A stretch of 64,000 bases of DNA from Candidatus Sulfopaludibacter sp. SbA3 (GTDB lineage Bacteria > Acidobacteriota > Terriglobia > Bryobacterales > Bryobacteraceae): the NCBI GenBank assembly GCA_945890485.1, contig CAMDCN010000002.1, positions 248,001 to 312,000 of the forward strand. Reading direction: 5' to 3'. The notes under the pieces were generated by a model, which searched no databases, was not told where the DNA came from, and saw nothing but the letters and a program-made list of their open reading frames with translations. Made by a program: the position numbers and the translations under genes. Below, piece by piece: positions 26,019-35,414 of the stretch (position 1 is the first letter of the stretch; each line of letters starts with the position of its first letter).

Positions 26019-26956
26019 ACAATCGGGGAGAGGAGGCCGAGGAGGAGTAGGGAGAGGGCCCAAGCGCGGTCGGCGTTGCCTTCCCAATGGGAGTGGACGC
26101 CAATGTAACCGAGAAGCCCGGCGAGGGCGGCGGGCCAGAGGGTGAGGAGCAGGCCCTGCCCGCGCGGGAGAAGCTCCTTGATCACTATCGCACCCACCAG
26201 CATAGGGGCCAGATGAGAGAGATAGTACGCGCCTTGTACCCATTCCTCGAAGCCGGCCGGGGGTATGAGCGCCCAACCAAACCCCAGGAACAATTTCGAG
26301 ACGCCGAGCAGATTCCAGCCGGCAGCGCGGGCCGCCGTGGCGGCCGCAAAGGAAGTGACCATCGGTAGGGCGAGGCCGAGGAGTCCCGTCACCCAGATGG
26401 TTTTCGCTCCGGGCTTATTTTTGCCGATCAGCCAGGCGATGGCGACTGCGGGCGCGGCGGCAACGAAGGGCTCCACGATGAAGAGTTCGTCCCATGGCGG
26501 GAATGGCATTCGGAAACTATGAGCGGCTGCGACGAGTCCTTCGCGCTTGTCATAGAGGGCCCACAGGAGCAACACGAACGCGAGAGCGAGGAGCAACAGG
26601 GCAAGGATACGACGAAGCGGAGCGATGGCCGCGGCGGTCAGGATGCCCAAGATGACAAAGTACGGAGTGTAGTTCCAGAATCGAAACGCCAGAAGGCCGA
26701 TCACCAGGAGATTGCCCAGGATGATCCAAAGACCCAGGCCGGTGGCCAGCCACTGGGGCGGGCGCCAATGGGCGGCGAGGGTGGCGGGGCCGACGTGGCA
26801 GATGAGTGTGGCGGCCGCGGCGGCAAGGCTCAGTTGCAGGGCGAAGTCTTGCGGAGCGCCGTAAGCGGTTACGCGGTCCCAGACCGGATAGTTCAGGAAC
26901 AGCAGCGCTTCCAGGACGACCAGGAGCGAGATGTTGGCTGGCGCGGGGGAGATCAT
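25985..26956 (-). CDS. Polytopic membrane protein of unknown function
   Basis: 323 residues from the ATG at 26956; an upstream in-frame start would run into the nitrilase gene. About nine to ten hydrophobic helices fill most of the length, with one soluble loop containing DKREGLVAAAHSFRMPFPPWDELFIVEP at about 160-188. It reads like an acidobacterial integral membrane protein without a named family. One base separates its start from the nitrilase stop, so the two are probably co-transcribed. The protein ends in a basic tail (FAWRRRYRT). Confidence 0.6.
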   Translation of the reverse strand: MISPAPANISLLVVLEALLFLNYPVWDRVTAYGAPQDFALQLSLAAAAATLICHVGPATLAAHWRPPQWLATGLGLWIILGNLLVIGLLAFRFWNYTPYFVILGILTAAAIAPLRRILALLLLALAFVLLLWALYDKREGLVAAAHSFRMPFPPWDELFIVEPFVAAAPAVAIAWLIGKNKPGAKTIWVTGLLGLALPMVTSFAAATAARAAGWNLLGVSKLFLGFGWALIPPAGFEEWVQGAYYLSHLAPMLVGAIVIKELLPRGQGLLLTLWPAALAGLLGYIGVHSHWEGNADRAWALSLLLLGLLSPIVYFAWRRRYRT

Positions 26957-26957
26957 G

Positions 26958-27707
26958 TTACTCGACGGGCCGGTACCGGCGGGCGAGGAGGCCGGTGGCT
27001 TGGGCAATATTGAGGTCGGCGATTAGCAGGCCGGGTTCTCCGGAGGGATTGCTGGCAATCACGGTGCCGTCCGGAGCGGCGACGGCGGAGTGGGTCGGCG
27101 CACCGGGGAAGGCGTAGTTGACCGTGGCGAAGTAGCAGGTGTTCTCCGCGGCGCGGCAAGCGACGGCGCTTTGATGGAAGGAGGCCGCGGGACTAGGGGC
27201 GTGGTACTGCTGATGGAAGACCACCTGCGCGCCGCGTCGGGCGGCCCAGCGGACCGTCTCCGGGTAGCGCCAGCCTTCGTGGCAGATCGTGACGCCAAAG
27301 GTGAGCGGGCCGGCGTGGAAGAGTCGACGGCCGGCGGCGGGCGTATAGAGGCCCTCTTCGGAGGGATCGATTTGCACCTTGTCCTGGAAGCCGGCGCGGG
27401 TGCCGTCAGGATTCAGGACGAGCGCCGTGGCGTAGAGGGCGTCGGCTTCGAGGCGTTCGGTGCCGAGGATGACGGTGAGATTCGCGCGGCGGGCCGCTGT
27501 GGCGAGGGTGGTCCAGGCGGATTCGAGGAACTGGGGGTCGGGAGGGGGAACGGGGCGGGAGGGGTCGCGGTAGCCGGGAAGATAGCATTCGGGAAAGCAG
27601 AGGACGCGGGCTTCGGCTTGGGCAGCTTGGGCGATGGCTTGCTCGGAGAGAGTGACGGATTCGGCCGGGGTGGCGGGGAACGGTAGGGTCGCGAGTGCGA
27701 TACGCAT
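26958..27707 (-). CDS. Carbon-nitrogen hydrolase (nitrilase superfamily)
   Basis: 249 residues, cytosolic. The catalytic triad is visible: Glu40 in LCFPECYLPGY, Lys110 in GFQDKVQIDPSEEGLY and Cys142 in GVTICHEGWRYPE. The closing segment has the expected NYAFPGAPTHSAVAAPDGTVIA. The family hydrolyses amides or nitriles; the short form without extra domains resembles omega-amidase/predicted amidohydrolases rather than true nitrilases. It lies 1 base upstream of the membrane protein gene. A strong hairpin at 27730-27754 separates it from the pseudopilin gene upstream. Confidence 0.85.
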   Translation of the reverse strand: MRIALATLPFPATPAESVTLSEQAIAQAAQAEARVLCFPECYLPGYRDPSRPVPPPDPQFLESAWTTLATAARRANLTVILGTERLEADALYATALVLNPDGTRAGFQDKVQIDPSEEGLYTPAAGRRLFHAGPLTFGVTICHEGWRYPETVRWAARRGAQVVFHQQYHAPSPAASFHQSAVACRAAENTCYFATVNYAFPGAPTHSAVAAPDGTVIASNPSGEPGLLIADLNIAQATGLLARRYRPVE

Positions 27708-27729
27708 ATCCTGGACTTCAGTGTAAAGC

Positions 27730-27754
27730 GGGACGGCCGTGGGGCGGCCGTCCC
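27730..27754 (-). terminator. Strong hairpin after the pseudopilin gene
   Basis: GGGACGGCCG (27730-27739), loop TGGGG, CGGCCGTCCC (27745-27754): a perfect 10-base stem 10 bases past the pseudopilin stop. No clear T-run follows on the minus strand, so termination may be Rho-assisted, or the hairpin may protect the 3' end. Confidence 0.6.
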
Positions 27755-27764
27755 GTGAAGGGGG

Positions 27765-28796
27765 TTACTGGAAGACGATGCGAACACCGATGCCAAGAGC
27801 TTCGGCCCCGAGAGGACTGAGAAGGGAGGCGGGCAAGCCAGCGATCCCTCGCAGGTAGGCGAGCACGGCCGCTTCCTCCGCGGGCCGGTTGTTCTGCTCC
27901 CTCGCCAGGTCGGCGGCCGTCAGAAACCGGCCATGAAAGTCCGCCGTGGCGGGGTCGGGGATGAAGTAGGCGGTGAGAGGAATCAGTCTGCTGTAGTTGA
28001 AACTGAAGATCTCCGTGGGCACTGTATCGCGTTGGATTCCAGGCCGTGATGTCCATTGTTCCCCATAGGCGCCGAGCTGCAATTCGGCATTGATGGTCTT
28101 CCAAACGCCGCCCAGGATGGAGCCGAGGGTCGCGTCATTCGCGGAGAGGCGGGCGATGCCTCGGTCAATGGAACCGAACGAAACGTGGCCGTCTGGCCCG
28201 CTGAGGGCCTGGAACGCTTCGTTGACGGCGCCCGGGCGGGTCAACGCGGGGAGGATGGCGCGGGTGAGTTGGGTGCGCTCCTCGTTGGAGGCGAGCAGGC
28301 CGACGATTTGAGCGATGGCGGAGACGGTTTCGGCTTCGACTCGGACGAACATGGCGGCGCGGGCTTGGTCGGCTCCGGGCGCAGGGGACCACGCGATGGT
28401 CAGCTTGCCGTCCGGGGTGCCGGTGGCGCGGGCGATCTCCGAACCGGTGACTCCGGGGAGCGGATTCATGGCGATGGTCCAACTGCGGCTGTCGGCTTGG
28501 TAGGACGAAGCCTTGAAGCCGTCGACATCACCGTTGGCGGGGAGGCCAGCAGCCAGTAGTGCGGCCGATAAAGTCGGCGGATACGTGCGGTTCTGCGTGT
28601 GATAGTTGTGCGCCGCCAAGCTCATCTGTTTGAGGTTGTTGGTGCAGGCGGCTTTGGCCGCGGCCTCGCGGACCTTCTGGACGGCGGGGAGCAGCAAGCT
28701 CATGAGGACGGCGGCCGTCGAGATGACAACGAGCAGTTCGATGAGGGTGAAGCCGGATTCGCGCGAAGTGCGGCCGGTTTTTGCAATTGTGTTCAT
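27765..28796 (-). CDS. Type II/IV pseudopilin-like protein with prepilin cleavage motif
   Basis: 343 residues. The prepilin signal is [13 protein letters not shown], with cleavage expected after Gly15 and Glu at mature position 5, followed by a hydrophobic helix and then [25 protein letters not shown], the DUF1559-like stretch typical of Planctomycetes and Acidobacteria. At 343 residues it is long for a pilin. An AGGAG ribosome binding site at 28804-28808 sits 7 bases upstream of the ATG. A PilD peptidase and assembly ATPase are not in view, so it must use genes elsewhere. It stands alone, flanked by 98 bases upstream and a hairpin downstream. Confidence 0.82.
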   Translation of the reverse strand: MNTIAKTGRTSRESGFTLIELLVVISTAAVLMSLLLPAVQKVREAAAKAACTNNLKQMSLAAHNYHTQNRTYPPTLSAALLAAGLPANGDVDGFKASSYQADSRSWTIAMNPLPGVTGSEIARATGTPDGKLTIAWSPAPGADQARAAMFVRVEAETVSAIAQIVGLLASNEERTQLTRAILPALTRPGAVNEAFQALSGPDGHVSFGSIDRGIARLSANDATLGSILGGVWKTINAELQLGAYGEQWTSRPGIQRDTVPTEIFSFNYSRLIPLTAYFIPDPATADFHGRFLTAADLAREQNNRPAEEAAVLAYLRGIAGLPASLLSPLGAEALGIGVRIVFQ

Positions 28797-28894
28797 GGTA
28801 ATTCTCCTGTGGAACCGGGGCGGTAATTCGGGATTCCGCTGGTCTCACCGGCATAGGGTGAGATTCGATGGAGAATTCCGTCAGGAGAATTTGC

Positions 28895-31153
28895 CTACAA
28901 CGGCGAAAGGAAGGCCGCGCGAGTCGGAGGCGGGGGCGGCGTGCCGCGGAGGGCTTTCCAAAGGATGGCCGTCAGTACGTCGTCGTCGATGCGGTCGGGC
29001 GCCGAGAAGTCGAGACTGGCGGCGACGGCCGGGCGAGGCGGGTTCTTCGTATCGAGGGAGACGCGAGGAGCCTCTGCCGTATAGGGCCGAATGTCTGGGT
29101 TCGCGGAGAAGGCGGGAAACATCACGCTGGCCGTCGCGTCGTAATGGGTGAGGGGCGGGAGCTTCAGCAGCATCTCCATCGTCCGCAGCATGGAGGTGGT
29201 GTTGTAGAACGAATGGTCGATCGCGGCCCGGCGGGTGTAGGGGCTGATGATGTAAGCCGGAGAGCGGTGGGAGTCGACATGGTCAGGGCCGTTCTGGGCG
29301 TCATCCTCCAGCACGAAGATGGCGGTGTGGGGCCAGGCGGGGGACTTCGAAATCGCTTCGACGATGCGGCCGAGCGCGACGTCATTGTCGGCCATGGAGG
29401 CGTTCGGTGTCAGCTTGCCGGGCGAGGTGCCCCAGGTATGGTCATTGGGCAGGACCATGACGGTGAGCTGCGGCAGGGTGCCGGTGCGTTCGAGCTCCTC
29501 GATGAAGATGCGGGCGCGTTCAACGTCGGGGAAGTCGGGGTTGTAGCCGGCGTAGAGCGGGTTCGTATGCGGGAGAAGTTCGGGATCGGAGATGCTGGCG
29601 ACCATGGGCTCTCCGGGTTTGGCGCCGGGGCGATTGGCGACGAAGAAGCCGAAGTTGCGGAAGGAGAGACCGGCGCGGAGGGCGGCGGTCCAGAGGTAAC
29701 CGCCGGGGGTGTCGTTAATCGGCTTGGGTGCGGGGCGGGTGCGGCCGGCGTAGGCGGCGGGCCAGGCGCGCATCACGGCGGGAGGGGTAATGGCGGCGGA
29801 AGACCACATCCATCCCTCCGAGGACACGTCGGCGTTGACGTAGAAGTTGTCGAAGAGGACGAACTCGCGGGCGAGCTTGTGGTGGTTGGGGGTGATGTTT
29901 TCCGGGAAGAGGCAGAGCGAGGAGTCGCCATTGCCGGAGGGCATGTCGCCGAGAACCTGATCGTAAGTACGGTTCTCCTTCATGATGTAGACGACGTGGC
30001 GGATGGGAGGTAGGGGGCCAGCGGGGACCGGGGTGATGGCGGGCGTGAGCTTGGCGTAGGCCTGGGAGTGCTTCTGGAGGGCAGCAGGGGTGAGGTTGGT
30101 CAACAGGCGGGCGGAGCCGAGTTGGATGAGGGGCGTGTATTGGATGGGGGAGGGCGGCTGGGGGGTCATGGTGCGGTGCACCGTGGGGTTGGGGCCCTGG
30201 GGATTGGGATAGGAGCGTTCTCCTTTGCCGTTGAGGACGAGGAGGCCGCGGTTGGGAAGGGGAAGGGCGAAGGTGGGGTACCAGGCGGTGGGGAGGTAGG
30301 CAGATAGCCGGCGGCGGACGACATCATAGACCGCGATCGAGTTGGCATCGGAGCAGGTGATGTAGAGGCGGTTGGTGGCGGGGTCGGCGGTGACGGAGGT
30401 TGGGCTGAGGCCGACGGGCCACGTGGGGGAGGGAGCAAGGTTGAGCCGCTCGACCGGCTTGGGTTGAGCGGGCTCTTCGAGCGAGAGGATGTCGAGATGG
30501 TTCGAAAGCGAGGCGGTAACGTAGAGGCGGTCCTTATGCACGGCGAGGGAGGAAGGACCGCGGGAGAGGGGAACGGTGGTGACGGGCGTGAGGTTGGGGA
30601 GGCTGAAGACGTGGAGAGAGGCGGGTTCGTGGCTGAGAACGTAGAGATGGTTCTGGTGGAAGAGGGCGCGGGTAGGCCGGGGAACGGCGAGGCGGCGGGC
30701 TTCGACTCCGGTGGCGGAATTGACGAGGACGACGGTGTCGCCGAGGGTGTGGGTGAGGGCCAGGAGTCCGTCCCGGTGGGCGACGGTGGAGACGTGGCCG
30801 GTGGGGGCTGGGATGGTCTTTTCGAGGGTGAGCTGGTGGGTGGGGGAGAGCGTGACGACGGCCAGCCCGGCGGCGTGACCGAGGGGGACATAGGCACGGC
30901 GGGAGGCGGGGTCGAAGGCGAAGTCGATGCCGGCCTCAGGGAGGGGCAGGGAGTGGACGATCTTGCGGGAAGCGAGGTGGAGGACGGCTAGGGACGGCGG
31001 TTTGAAACCCGAATGGAGCAGCAGAGCGTGCTGATTGCCGGGCAAGAGCTGCGCGTGGACGGGGAACGTGTCGACCGGAATCTCGACACCGGCTGGATCG
31101 AGGCGCCAGCCGGTGGGAAGTGTGACGGCAGCCAGAAGAAGAGTGAGAAGCAT
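28895..31153 (-). CDS. Second secreted YncE-like propeller fused to a phosphoesterase
   Basis: 752 residues with a signal peptide (MLLTLLLAAVTLPTG). Beta-propeller repeats fill about 25-330 (LAVVTLSPTHQLTL, VLVNSATGVEARRLAVP, TNRLYITCSDANSIAVYDVVR). The PF04185-type phosphoesterase follows from about 385: HVVYIMKENRTYDQVLGDMP, NITPNHHKLAREFVLFDNFYVNADVSSEGW, TVMVLPNDHTWG and FVLEDDAQNGPDHVDSHRS, so the metal ligands look intact. It begins 6 bases after the TonB-dependent receptor stop, which suggests it acts on a substrate taken up or sensed by that receptor. It is diverged from the copy at 18294 and about 140 residues shorter. Confidence 0.83.
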   Translation of the reverse strand: MLLTLLLAAVTLPTGWRLDPAGVEIPVDTFPVHAQLLPGNQHALLLHSGFKPPSLAVLHLASRKIVHSLPLPEAGIDFAFDPASRRAYVPLGHAAGLAVVTLSPTHQLTLEKTIPAPTGHVSTVAHRDGLLALTHTLGDTVVLVNSATGVEARRLAVPRPTRALFHQNHLYVLSHEPASLHVFSLPNLTPVTTVPLSRGPSSLAVHKDRLYVTASLSNHLDILSLEEPAQPKPVERLNLAPSPTWPVGLSPTSVTADPATNRLYITCSDANSIAVYDVVRRRLSAYLPTAWYPTFALPLPNRGLLVLNGKGERSYPNPQGPNPTVHRTMTPQPPSPIQYTPLIQLGSARLLTNLTPAALQKHSQAYAKLTPAITPVPAGPLPPIRHVVYIMKENRTYDQVLGDMPSGNGDSSLCLFPENITPNHHKLAREFVLFDNFYVNADVSSEGWMWSSAAITPPAVMRAWPAAYAGRTRPAPKPINDTPGGYLWTAALRAGLSFRNFGFFVANRPGAKPGEPMVASISDPELLPHTNPLYAGYNPDFPDVERARIFIEELERTGTLPQLTVMVLPNDHTWGTSPGKLTPNASMADNDVALGRIVEAISKSPAWPHTAIFVLEDDAQNGPDHVDSHRSPAYIISPYTRRAAIDHSFYNTTSMLRTMEMLLKLPPLTHYDATASVMFPAFSANPDIRPYTAEAPRVSLDTKNPPRPAVAASLDFSAPDRIDDDVLTAILWKALRGTPPPPPTRAAFLSPL

Positions 31154-31159
31154 GGTGAC

Positions 31160-34100
31160 CTAGAAAGCGTATCGGACGCCGAACTGAATTACGCGGGCCG
31201 ACTTCTGCCCGGTGATGCGACCGAAGTTGACGCTGGTAAGGTCCGTGATGGGATTGTTGAGTTGGCGGCGGTTGGGGGCATTGAACCAATCGGTGCGGAA
31301 CTCGAAGAATTGGCTTTCTTTGATCCGGATGCGTTTGGCGAGGGAGATGTCTTCGTTCGAGAATCCGAAGCCGCGGACATAGGGCAGGACCGGGCCGAGG
31401 TTGCCGAAGGTGAAGGGCGCCGGGGTGGCGAACGCTGCCCGGTTCAGTCGCAGATCGCCGCGGTCGCCGCTGAGGGCGTTGAACGGATTGAAATCGCCGT
31501 GGCTGGTGGGGAGCATGGGATCGACGCCGGCCACGAGATTGGGACGGAGGGTGCCGTTAAAGAGGGGCAGGCCGTTGGGAATGGTGATGGAGAGCGGGGA
31601 GCCGCTCTCATAAGTGAAGATGCCCGAGAGGGACCAGCCGCCAAGGATCCAAGAAGCGGGGCCGTTGGTCAGGAAGGCCTTACCGGGGCCGAAGGGGAGG
31701 TCGTAGGCGACGCTGCCGATGAAGCGGTTAGGGATGTCGGAGCTGGTGACGGCACGTTCGACGCGGCGGTCCGCGACGTCCTGCAAGGTTCCCGTGCCGA
31801 TGACGTCGGAGATGAACTTGGAACGGGTGTAGGAGCCGAGCAGCGCCAGGCCGTTCGAGAAGCGCTGCTCGTACTTGAAGAGCAGCGCGTGGTAGGACGA
31901 GCTACCGGAGGGAGAGTCCCGATAGGTGATCCCTTGGAACTGCGGATACGGACGAAGGGCCTGGGCCAGGGTGCCGGTGAAGCCGGGGTAAGGCGAGCGA
32001 TAGCCAGCGGCGGCTACGGCGGCGTCGCCGATGGGCCGGCGCAGAAGGTCACCGAGCGAGAGGTAGCGAGAGGGTACCTGGTTCAGGTTCTCGAGCGTGG
32101 AGTTCGGGATATGGCGGCCTTGCGTCGAGACCCAACCGAGTTCGAGGGAGGCCGACTTGATGCGATGCTGGACGCTGACTTGAAACTGGTTGGTGTGGGA
32201 GAGGCGGCCGGAGCCGTTGACCGCATCCGGATTGACGTAGCTGGCGGCGCGGTTGTTGACGAGGGTGGGAGTGACGAACGGCGGCTGCACGGCGACGCCG
32301 GCGGGCCAACCACGGTCCAGATAGAAGGCGGGGGTGGCTCCACCGTCGAGACTCGACAGGGTGATGTTCGACGAGAAGCCTTCGGTGTTCACGTTGACGA
32401 TGCGGGGCGCGTAGAAGATGCCGAAGCCGGCGCGGAGGACGGTATTCGAGAGGAGTTGGTAAGAGAGACCGCCGCGGGGGCCCCAGCCGCCGTAGAAGTT
32501 GTTGATGAACTTGCGGGAACCGGACCGGCCAGTGCCTTCGCCGTCGAAGATGGCGATGCCGGGCAGGTTGCCGGCGGCAGGGTTCGGGGCGTTGAGGTCA
32601 AGGCTGGACGTGTTGCCGTTGTGGTCATAGAAGGGGACCTGGATGTCGTAGCGGAGACCGAGGTTCAGGGTGAGGCGGTTCGAGAATTTCCAATCGTCCT
32701 GGGCGTAGAAGGCGTAGGACTGAGAGCGGCCGAGCAGGGGGAGGCCGAACTGCATGTTGGCGGTGGAGGGAGCGCCGAGGAGAAGCGAGGCAAACGAATG
32801 GCCAGTGGCTGCCGTGCCGGGTTGGCCGGTGGTGAAGGGCGAGAAGGTATAGGTGCCGTTCTGGTTGCCCAGGGTTTGGGTGTTGTCTTCGAGCCAGTCG
32901 TAGCGGAAGCCGAATTTGAAGTTGTGGCGGCCGGTGGTCCAAGATGTCGCGTTCTGGAAGTTGAAGTTGTTGGAGCCGACGGTGCGATCGACGTTCTCAC
33001 CGATCATGGAGAGGCCTTGGCCGGCGAAGCGGAGGGCCGGAAAACCGGGGCCATAAGCGCCAGGGACCTGGTAGGAGAGGGCGGGCGTTTGCAGGAAGAG
33101 GCTGAACCAGTTGACGTAGCCGAAGGTGGTTTTGTTGAGAAGGTTGGGGCGGACGATGAAGTCGTGGTTAAGGGTGATCTGGGGGGCGTAGGGTTTGTCG
33201 AAGAAGCCTTCGAGGCGTTCGGCGTAGGGGCCGTTGAAGTTGTCGCGGACGTTCCAGGAGGGGCGGCCGGAAGCAGTCAGGATGTGGCGGTCGTTGAAGC
33301 GGTGATCGAATTTGAGAAGGAAGACGGTCATCTTCTCGATGTTGCGTTGGGCGCCGACGAAGTTGTTTTCGGCAGTGGGAAGGTTGGGAGCGGGGATGGC
33401 GCCGAGGGCGGCGCGGGCGAAGGCCGTGATGCGATCGGAGGGGATGCGATTGCCGGGGAACTGCAGGCGGGGTTGGCCGGCGCCGCCGGTGGCGGGATCG
33501 AAGATAGGCTGGGCGAAGGCGCTGAAATCGCCGCCGCGCATGGGGGCGGTGGCGATGGTGCGGGTGACGCCTTGCGGCTGGTTGATACGGCGGAAGACGG
33601 TGAGATCGGTGAAGAAGAAGGTGCGGTTCTTCCCGTTGTAGAGCTTCGGGATCAGCACGGGACCGCCGAGGTTGAGAGCACCTTCACCCTGGCGCGTGAT
33701 GTCGGCGATACGGGCGTTGAAGCGGCGGGCATCGAAGACGTTGTTGCGAAGGAGGAACTCGGCGTTGCCATGGAACTCGTTGGTGCCGGACTTGGTGGTC
33801 ATGATGACGACGCCGGAGGAGGTGCGGCCGAACTCGGCGGGCGCGATGGCGGTTTCAACGCGGAACTCGCTGACGCTGGTCATGGACGGGCGGATGGAGA
33901 AGGGGGAGGCGATGCCGCCGCGGTAGTTGTTAGTGACGCCATCGACAAGGACTTCGGTGGTGTGCTGGCGGCCACCGGTGATGATGACGTTGAAGTTGCC
34001 GACGTTGCCGCCGACACCGGGAACGAGGCGGACGAAGGAGAGGACGTCACGATTGGTGCCGGAAAGCTGGAAGGGGACCTTGTCGAGCAGGGAGCGGTTA

Positions 34101-34504
34101 ACGACGGTGCCGAGGGAGGAGGTTTCGGTTTGGAGGAGGGGGAGCTCGGCGGTGACCGAGACACTTTCGGAGACGGCGCCGACCTGGAGAGAGATGTTGA
34201 GGCGGGTGACGGAAGCGGTTTCGACGCGGAGGTCTTCGAGGAGGGAACGGCGGAAACCGGGGGCTTCGACGGCGAGGGAATAGGCGCCGATGCGGACGCT
34301 AGGGAAGGAGAAGACGCCGGCGGAAGTGGTGGTGGAGCGGATTTCGTCGTTGGTGGCGGTGTTCTTGAGGAGGACGGAAGCGTTGGCGACGGCGGCGCTG
34401 GAGGGGTCCAGGACGAGGCCAGTAACGGAGCCGGCGGAGCCCTGGGCGAGAAGGGCGGCAGGAAGGAGAGCGAACAGGAGGAGGCGGTTCGACGGGGAGT
34501 GCAT
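31160..34504 (-). CDS. TonB-dependent receptor with carboxypeptidase-like regulatory domain (Oar-like)
   Basis: 1114 residues. Signal peptide about 1-20; a carboxypeptidase-like beta-sandwich at about 24-110 (GSVTGLVLDPSSAAVANASVLLKN...GVFSFPSVRIGAYSLAVEAPGFRR); a plug at about 115-235; then a long beta barrel ending in ARVIQFGVRYAF with the usual terminal Phe. It should import or secrete a large substrate across the outer membrane with TonB energy. This giant group is expanded in Solibacteres, and no substrate can be assigned. It sits between ApbE (34 bases upstream) and a phosphoesterase (6 bases downstream). Its antisense strand is open for 1172 codons, which I read as a GC-skew artefact. 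Confidence 0.87.
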   Translation of the reverse strand: MHSPSNRLLLFALLPAALLAQGSAGSVTGLVLDPSSAAVANASVLLKNTATNDEIRSTTTSAGVFSFPSVRIGAYSLAVEAPGFRRSLLEDLRVETASVTRLNISLQVGAVSESVSVTAELPLLQTETSSLGTVVNRSLLDKVPFQLSGTNRDVLSFVRLVPGVGGNVGNFNVIITGGRQHTTEVLVDGVTNNYRGGIASPFSIRPSMTSVSEFRVETAIAPAEFGRTSSGVVIMTTKSGTNEFHGNAEFLLRNNVFDARRFNARIADITRQGEGALNLGGPVLIPKLYNGKNRTFFFTDLTVFRRINQPQGVTRTIATAPMRGGDFSAFAQPIFDPATGGAGQPRLQFPGNRIPSDRITAFARAALGAIPAPNLPTAENNFVGAQRNIEKMTVFLLKFDHRFNDRHILTASGRPSWNVRDNFNGPYAERLEGFFDKPYAPQITLNHDFIVRPNLLNKTTFGYVNWFSLFLQTPALSYQVPGAYGPGFPALRFAGQGLSMIGENVDRTVGSNNFNFQNATSWTTGRHNFKFGFRYDWLEDNTQTLGNQNGTYTFSPFTTGQPGTAATGHSFASLLLGAPSTANMQFGLPLLGRSQSYAFYAQDDWKFSNRLTLNLGLRYDIQVPFYDHNGNTSSLDLNAPNPAAGNLPGIAIFDGEGTGRSGSRKFINNFYGGWGPRGGLSYQLLSNTVLRAGFGIFYAPRIVNVNTEGFSSNITLSSLDGGATPAFYLDRGWPAGVAVQPPFVTPTLVNNRAASYVNPDAVNGSGRLSHTNQFQVSVQHRIKSASLELGWVSTQGRHIPNSTLENLNQVPSRYLSLGDLLRRPIGDAAVAAAGYRSPYPGFTGTLAQALRPYPQFQGITYRDSPSGSSSYHALLFKYEQRFSNGLALLGSYTRSKFISDVIGTGTLQDVADRRVERAVTSSDIPNRFIGSVAYDLPFGPGKAFLTNGPASWILGGWSLSGIFTYESGSPLSITIPNGLPLFNGTLRPNLVAGVDPMLPTSHGDFNPFNALSGDRGDLRLNRAAFATPAPFTFGNLGPVLPYVRGFGFSNEDISLAKRIRIKESQFFEFRTDWFNAPNRRQLNNPITDLTSVNFGRITGQKSARVIQFGVRYAF

Positions 34505-34538
34505 GCGCCGAGGTTAGCGAGCACAGGTTAAGGAACGA

Positions 34539-35414
34539 TCAGAATTGGTTGAATTCCTGATGACGGAATAAATAGGCGCGGGTCTTGCGGTAGTGGCGGG
34601 TGAGGCTGGGGTCGCCGGTGACGCAGATGGCGGTATCGAGGGCATCGGCGATCAGACCCGTTGGCGCGATGACGCTGACTTGGCGCGGCGTCGACAGGGG
34701 GCGACGGGTGCGGGGATCGAGGATGTGGGAGTAGCGTTGGCCGTCGATGATGGTGTACTGCTCGGCGTCGCCGGCGGTGGAGACGGCGGCGTGCTTGAGC
34801 GTGAAGACGCGGCCGGCGGCTTGGACGCGCCAACCGCGTTGGCCGGGGGGAGGCGCGCCGCAGACGATGTCGCCGCTGATGGCGATGAGGGCGCGGGGGA
34901 GGCCAAGGGCGTGCAGCGCTTCGTCGGCGATATAGCCCTTGCCGAGTCCGCCGGCGTCGAGCCGGATGCCGGGGTCGTCGAGCCAGGCGGTGTTGCCCTT
35001 CAGGTGAAGATGCTGGTAGCCGGACGGAAGGTCGGCGGGCGGGAAGGTTTTGGCTTTGCGCCAGTGGCGGATGAGGGCTCCGGCGGTGATGTCGAAGGCG
35101 CCTTGGGTTCGTTGCGCTACTTGCTGGGCAGTGTGGAGAACGCGGGCGAGCTCGGGGGAGACTTGGCGGGGGGTGGTGGAGATCTGATTGAGTTCGGAGT
35201 GGGGGAGATAGTCCGAAAGAATTTCGTTCAGCGCGGTGATGCGGGCATAGGCTCGGCGGAAAGCGGCGCGGGCCTCGTCGACATTCCGGGCGTAGGCCGT
35301 GATGCCGACGAGAGTGCCGAGGTGCGGCTCCACCGCTTCGAACCGTTCGAGCGCCGGGGCGGCGCTACTCGCGCTCGACGCCGTTATTCCAATAACGAAA
35401 CATCTGCGCAGCAC
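34539..35414 (-). CDS. apbE: FAD:protein FMN transferase (ApbE)
   Basis: 291 residues. The signature motifs are present: LNEILSDYLPHSELNQI, RLDAGGLGKGYIADEA, IAISGDIVCGAPPPG and the closing AVSTAGDAEQYTIIDGQRYSHILDPRT, which binds FAD and Mg. ApbE attaches FMN to Thr or Ser of periplasmic flavoproteins. The N-terminus (MLRRCFVIGITASSASSAA) is a weak signal peptide. The start at 35414 overlaps the cytochrome-FGE gene by 50 bases; no later ATG keeps the N-terminal domain intact. No flavinylated target (Nqr/Rnf-like) is recognised in the window. Confidence 0.85.
   Translation of the reverse strand: MLRRCFVIGITASSASSAAPALERFEAVEPHLGTLVGITAYARNVDEARAAFRRAYARITALNEILSDYLPHSELNQISTTPRQVSPELARVLHTAQQVAQRTQGAFDITAGALIRHWRKAKTFPPADLPSGYQHLHLKGNTAWLDDPGIRLDAGGLGKGYIADEALHALGLPRALIAISGDIVCGAPPPGQRGWRVQAAGRVFTLKHAAVSTAGDAEQYTIIDGQRYSHILDPRTRRPLSTPRQVSVIAPTGLIADALDTAICVTGDPSLTRHYRKTRAYLFRHQEFNQF

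Noticed and set aside
28868-30013. 381-codon plus-strand frame opposite the second phosphoesterase
   Set aside because: Gly/Val/Arg-rich product without motifs; the minus strand has the intact phosphoesterase.
31013-34531. An 1172-codon open frame on the plus strand opposite the TonB receptor
   Set aside because: Its product is almost entirely Gly, Ala, Glu, Val and Asp without any domain, and the minus strand encodes a full receptor with signal peptide, plug and barrel. High GC at codon third positions leaves the antisense strand open.
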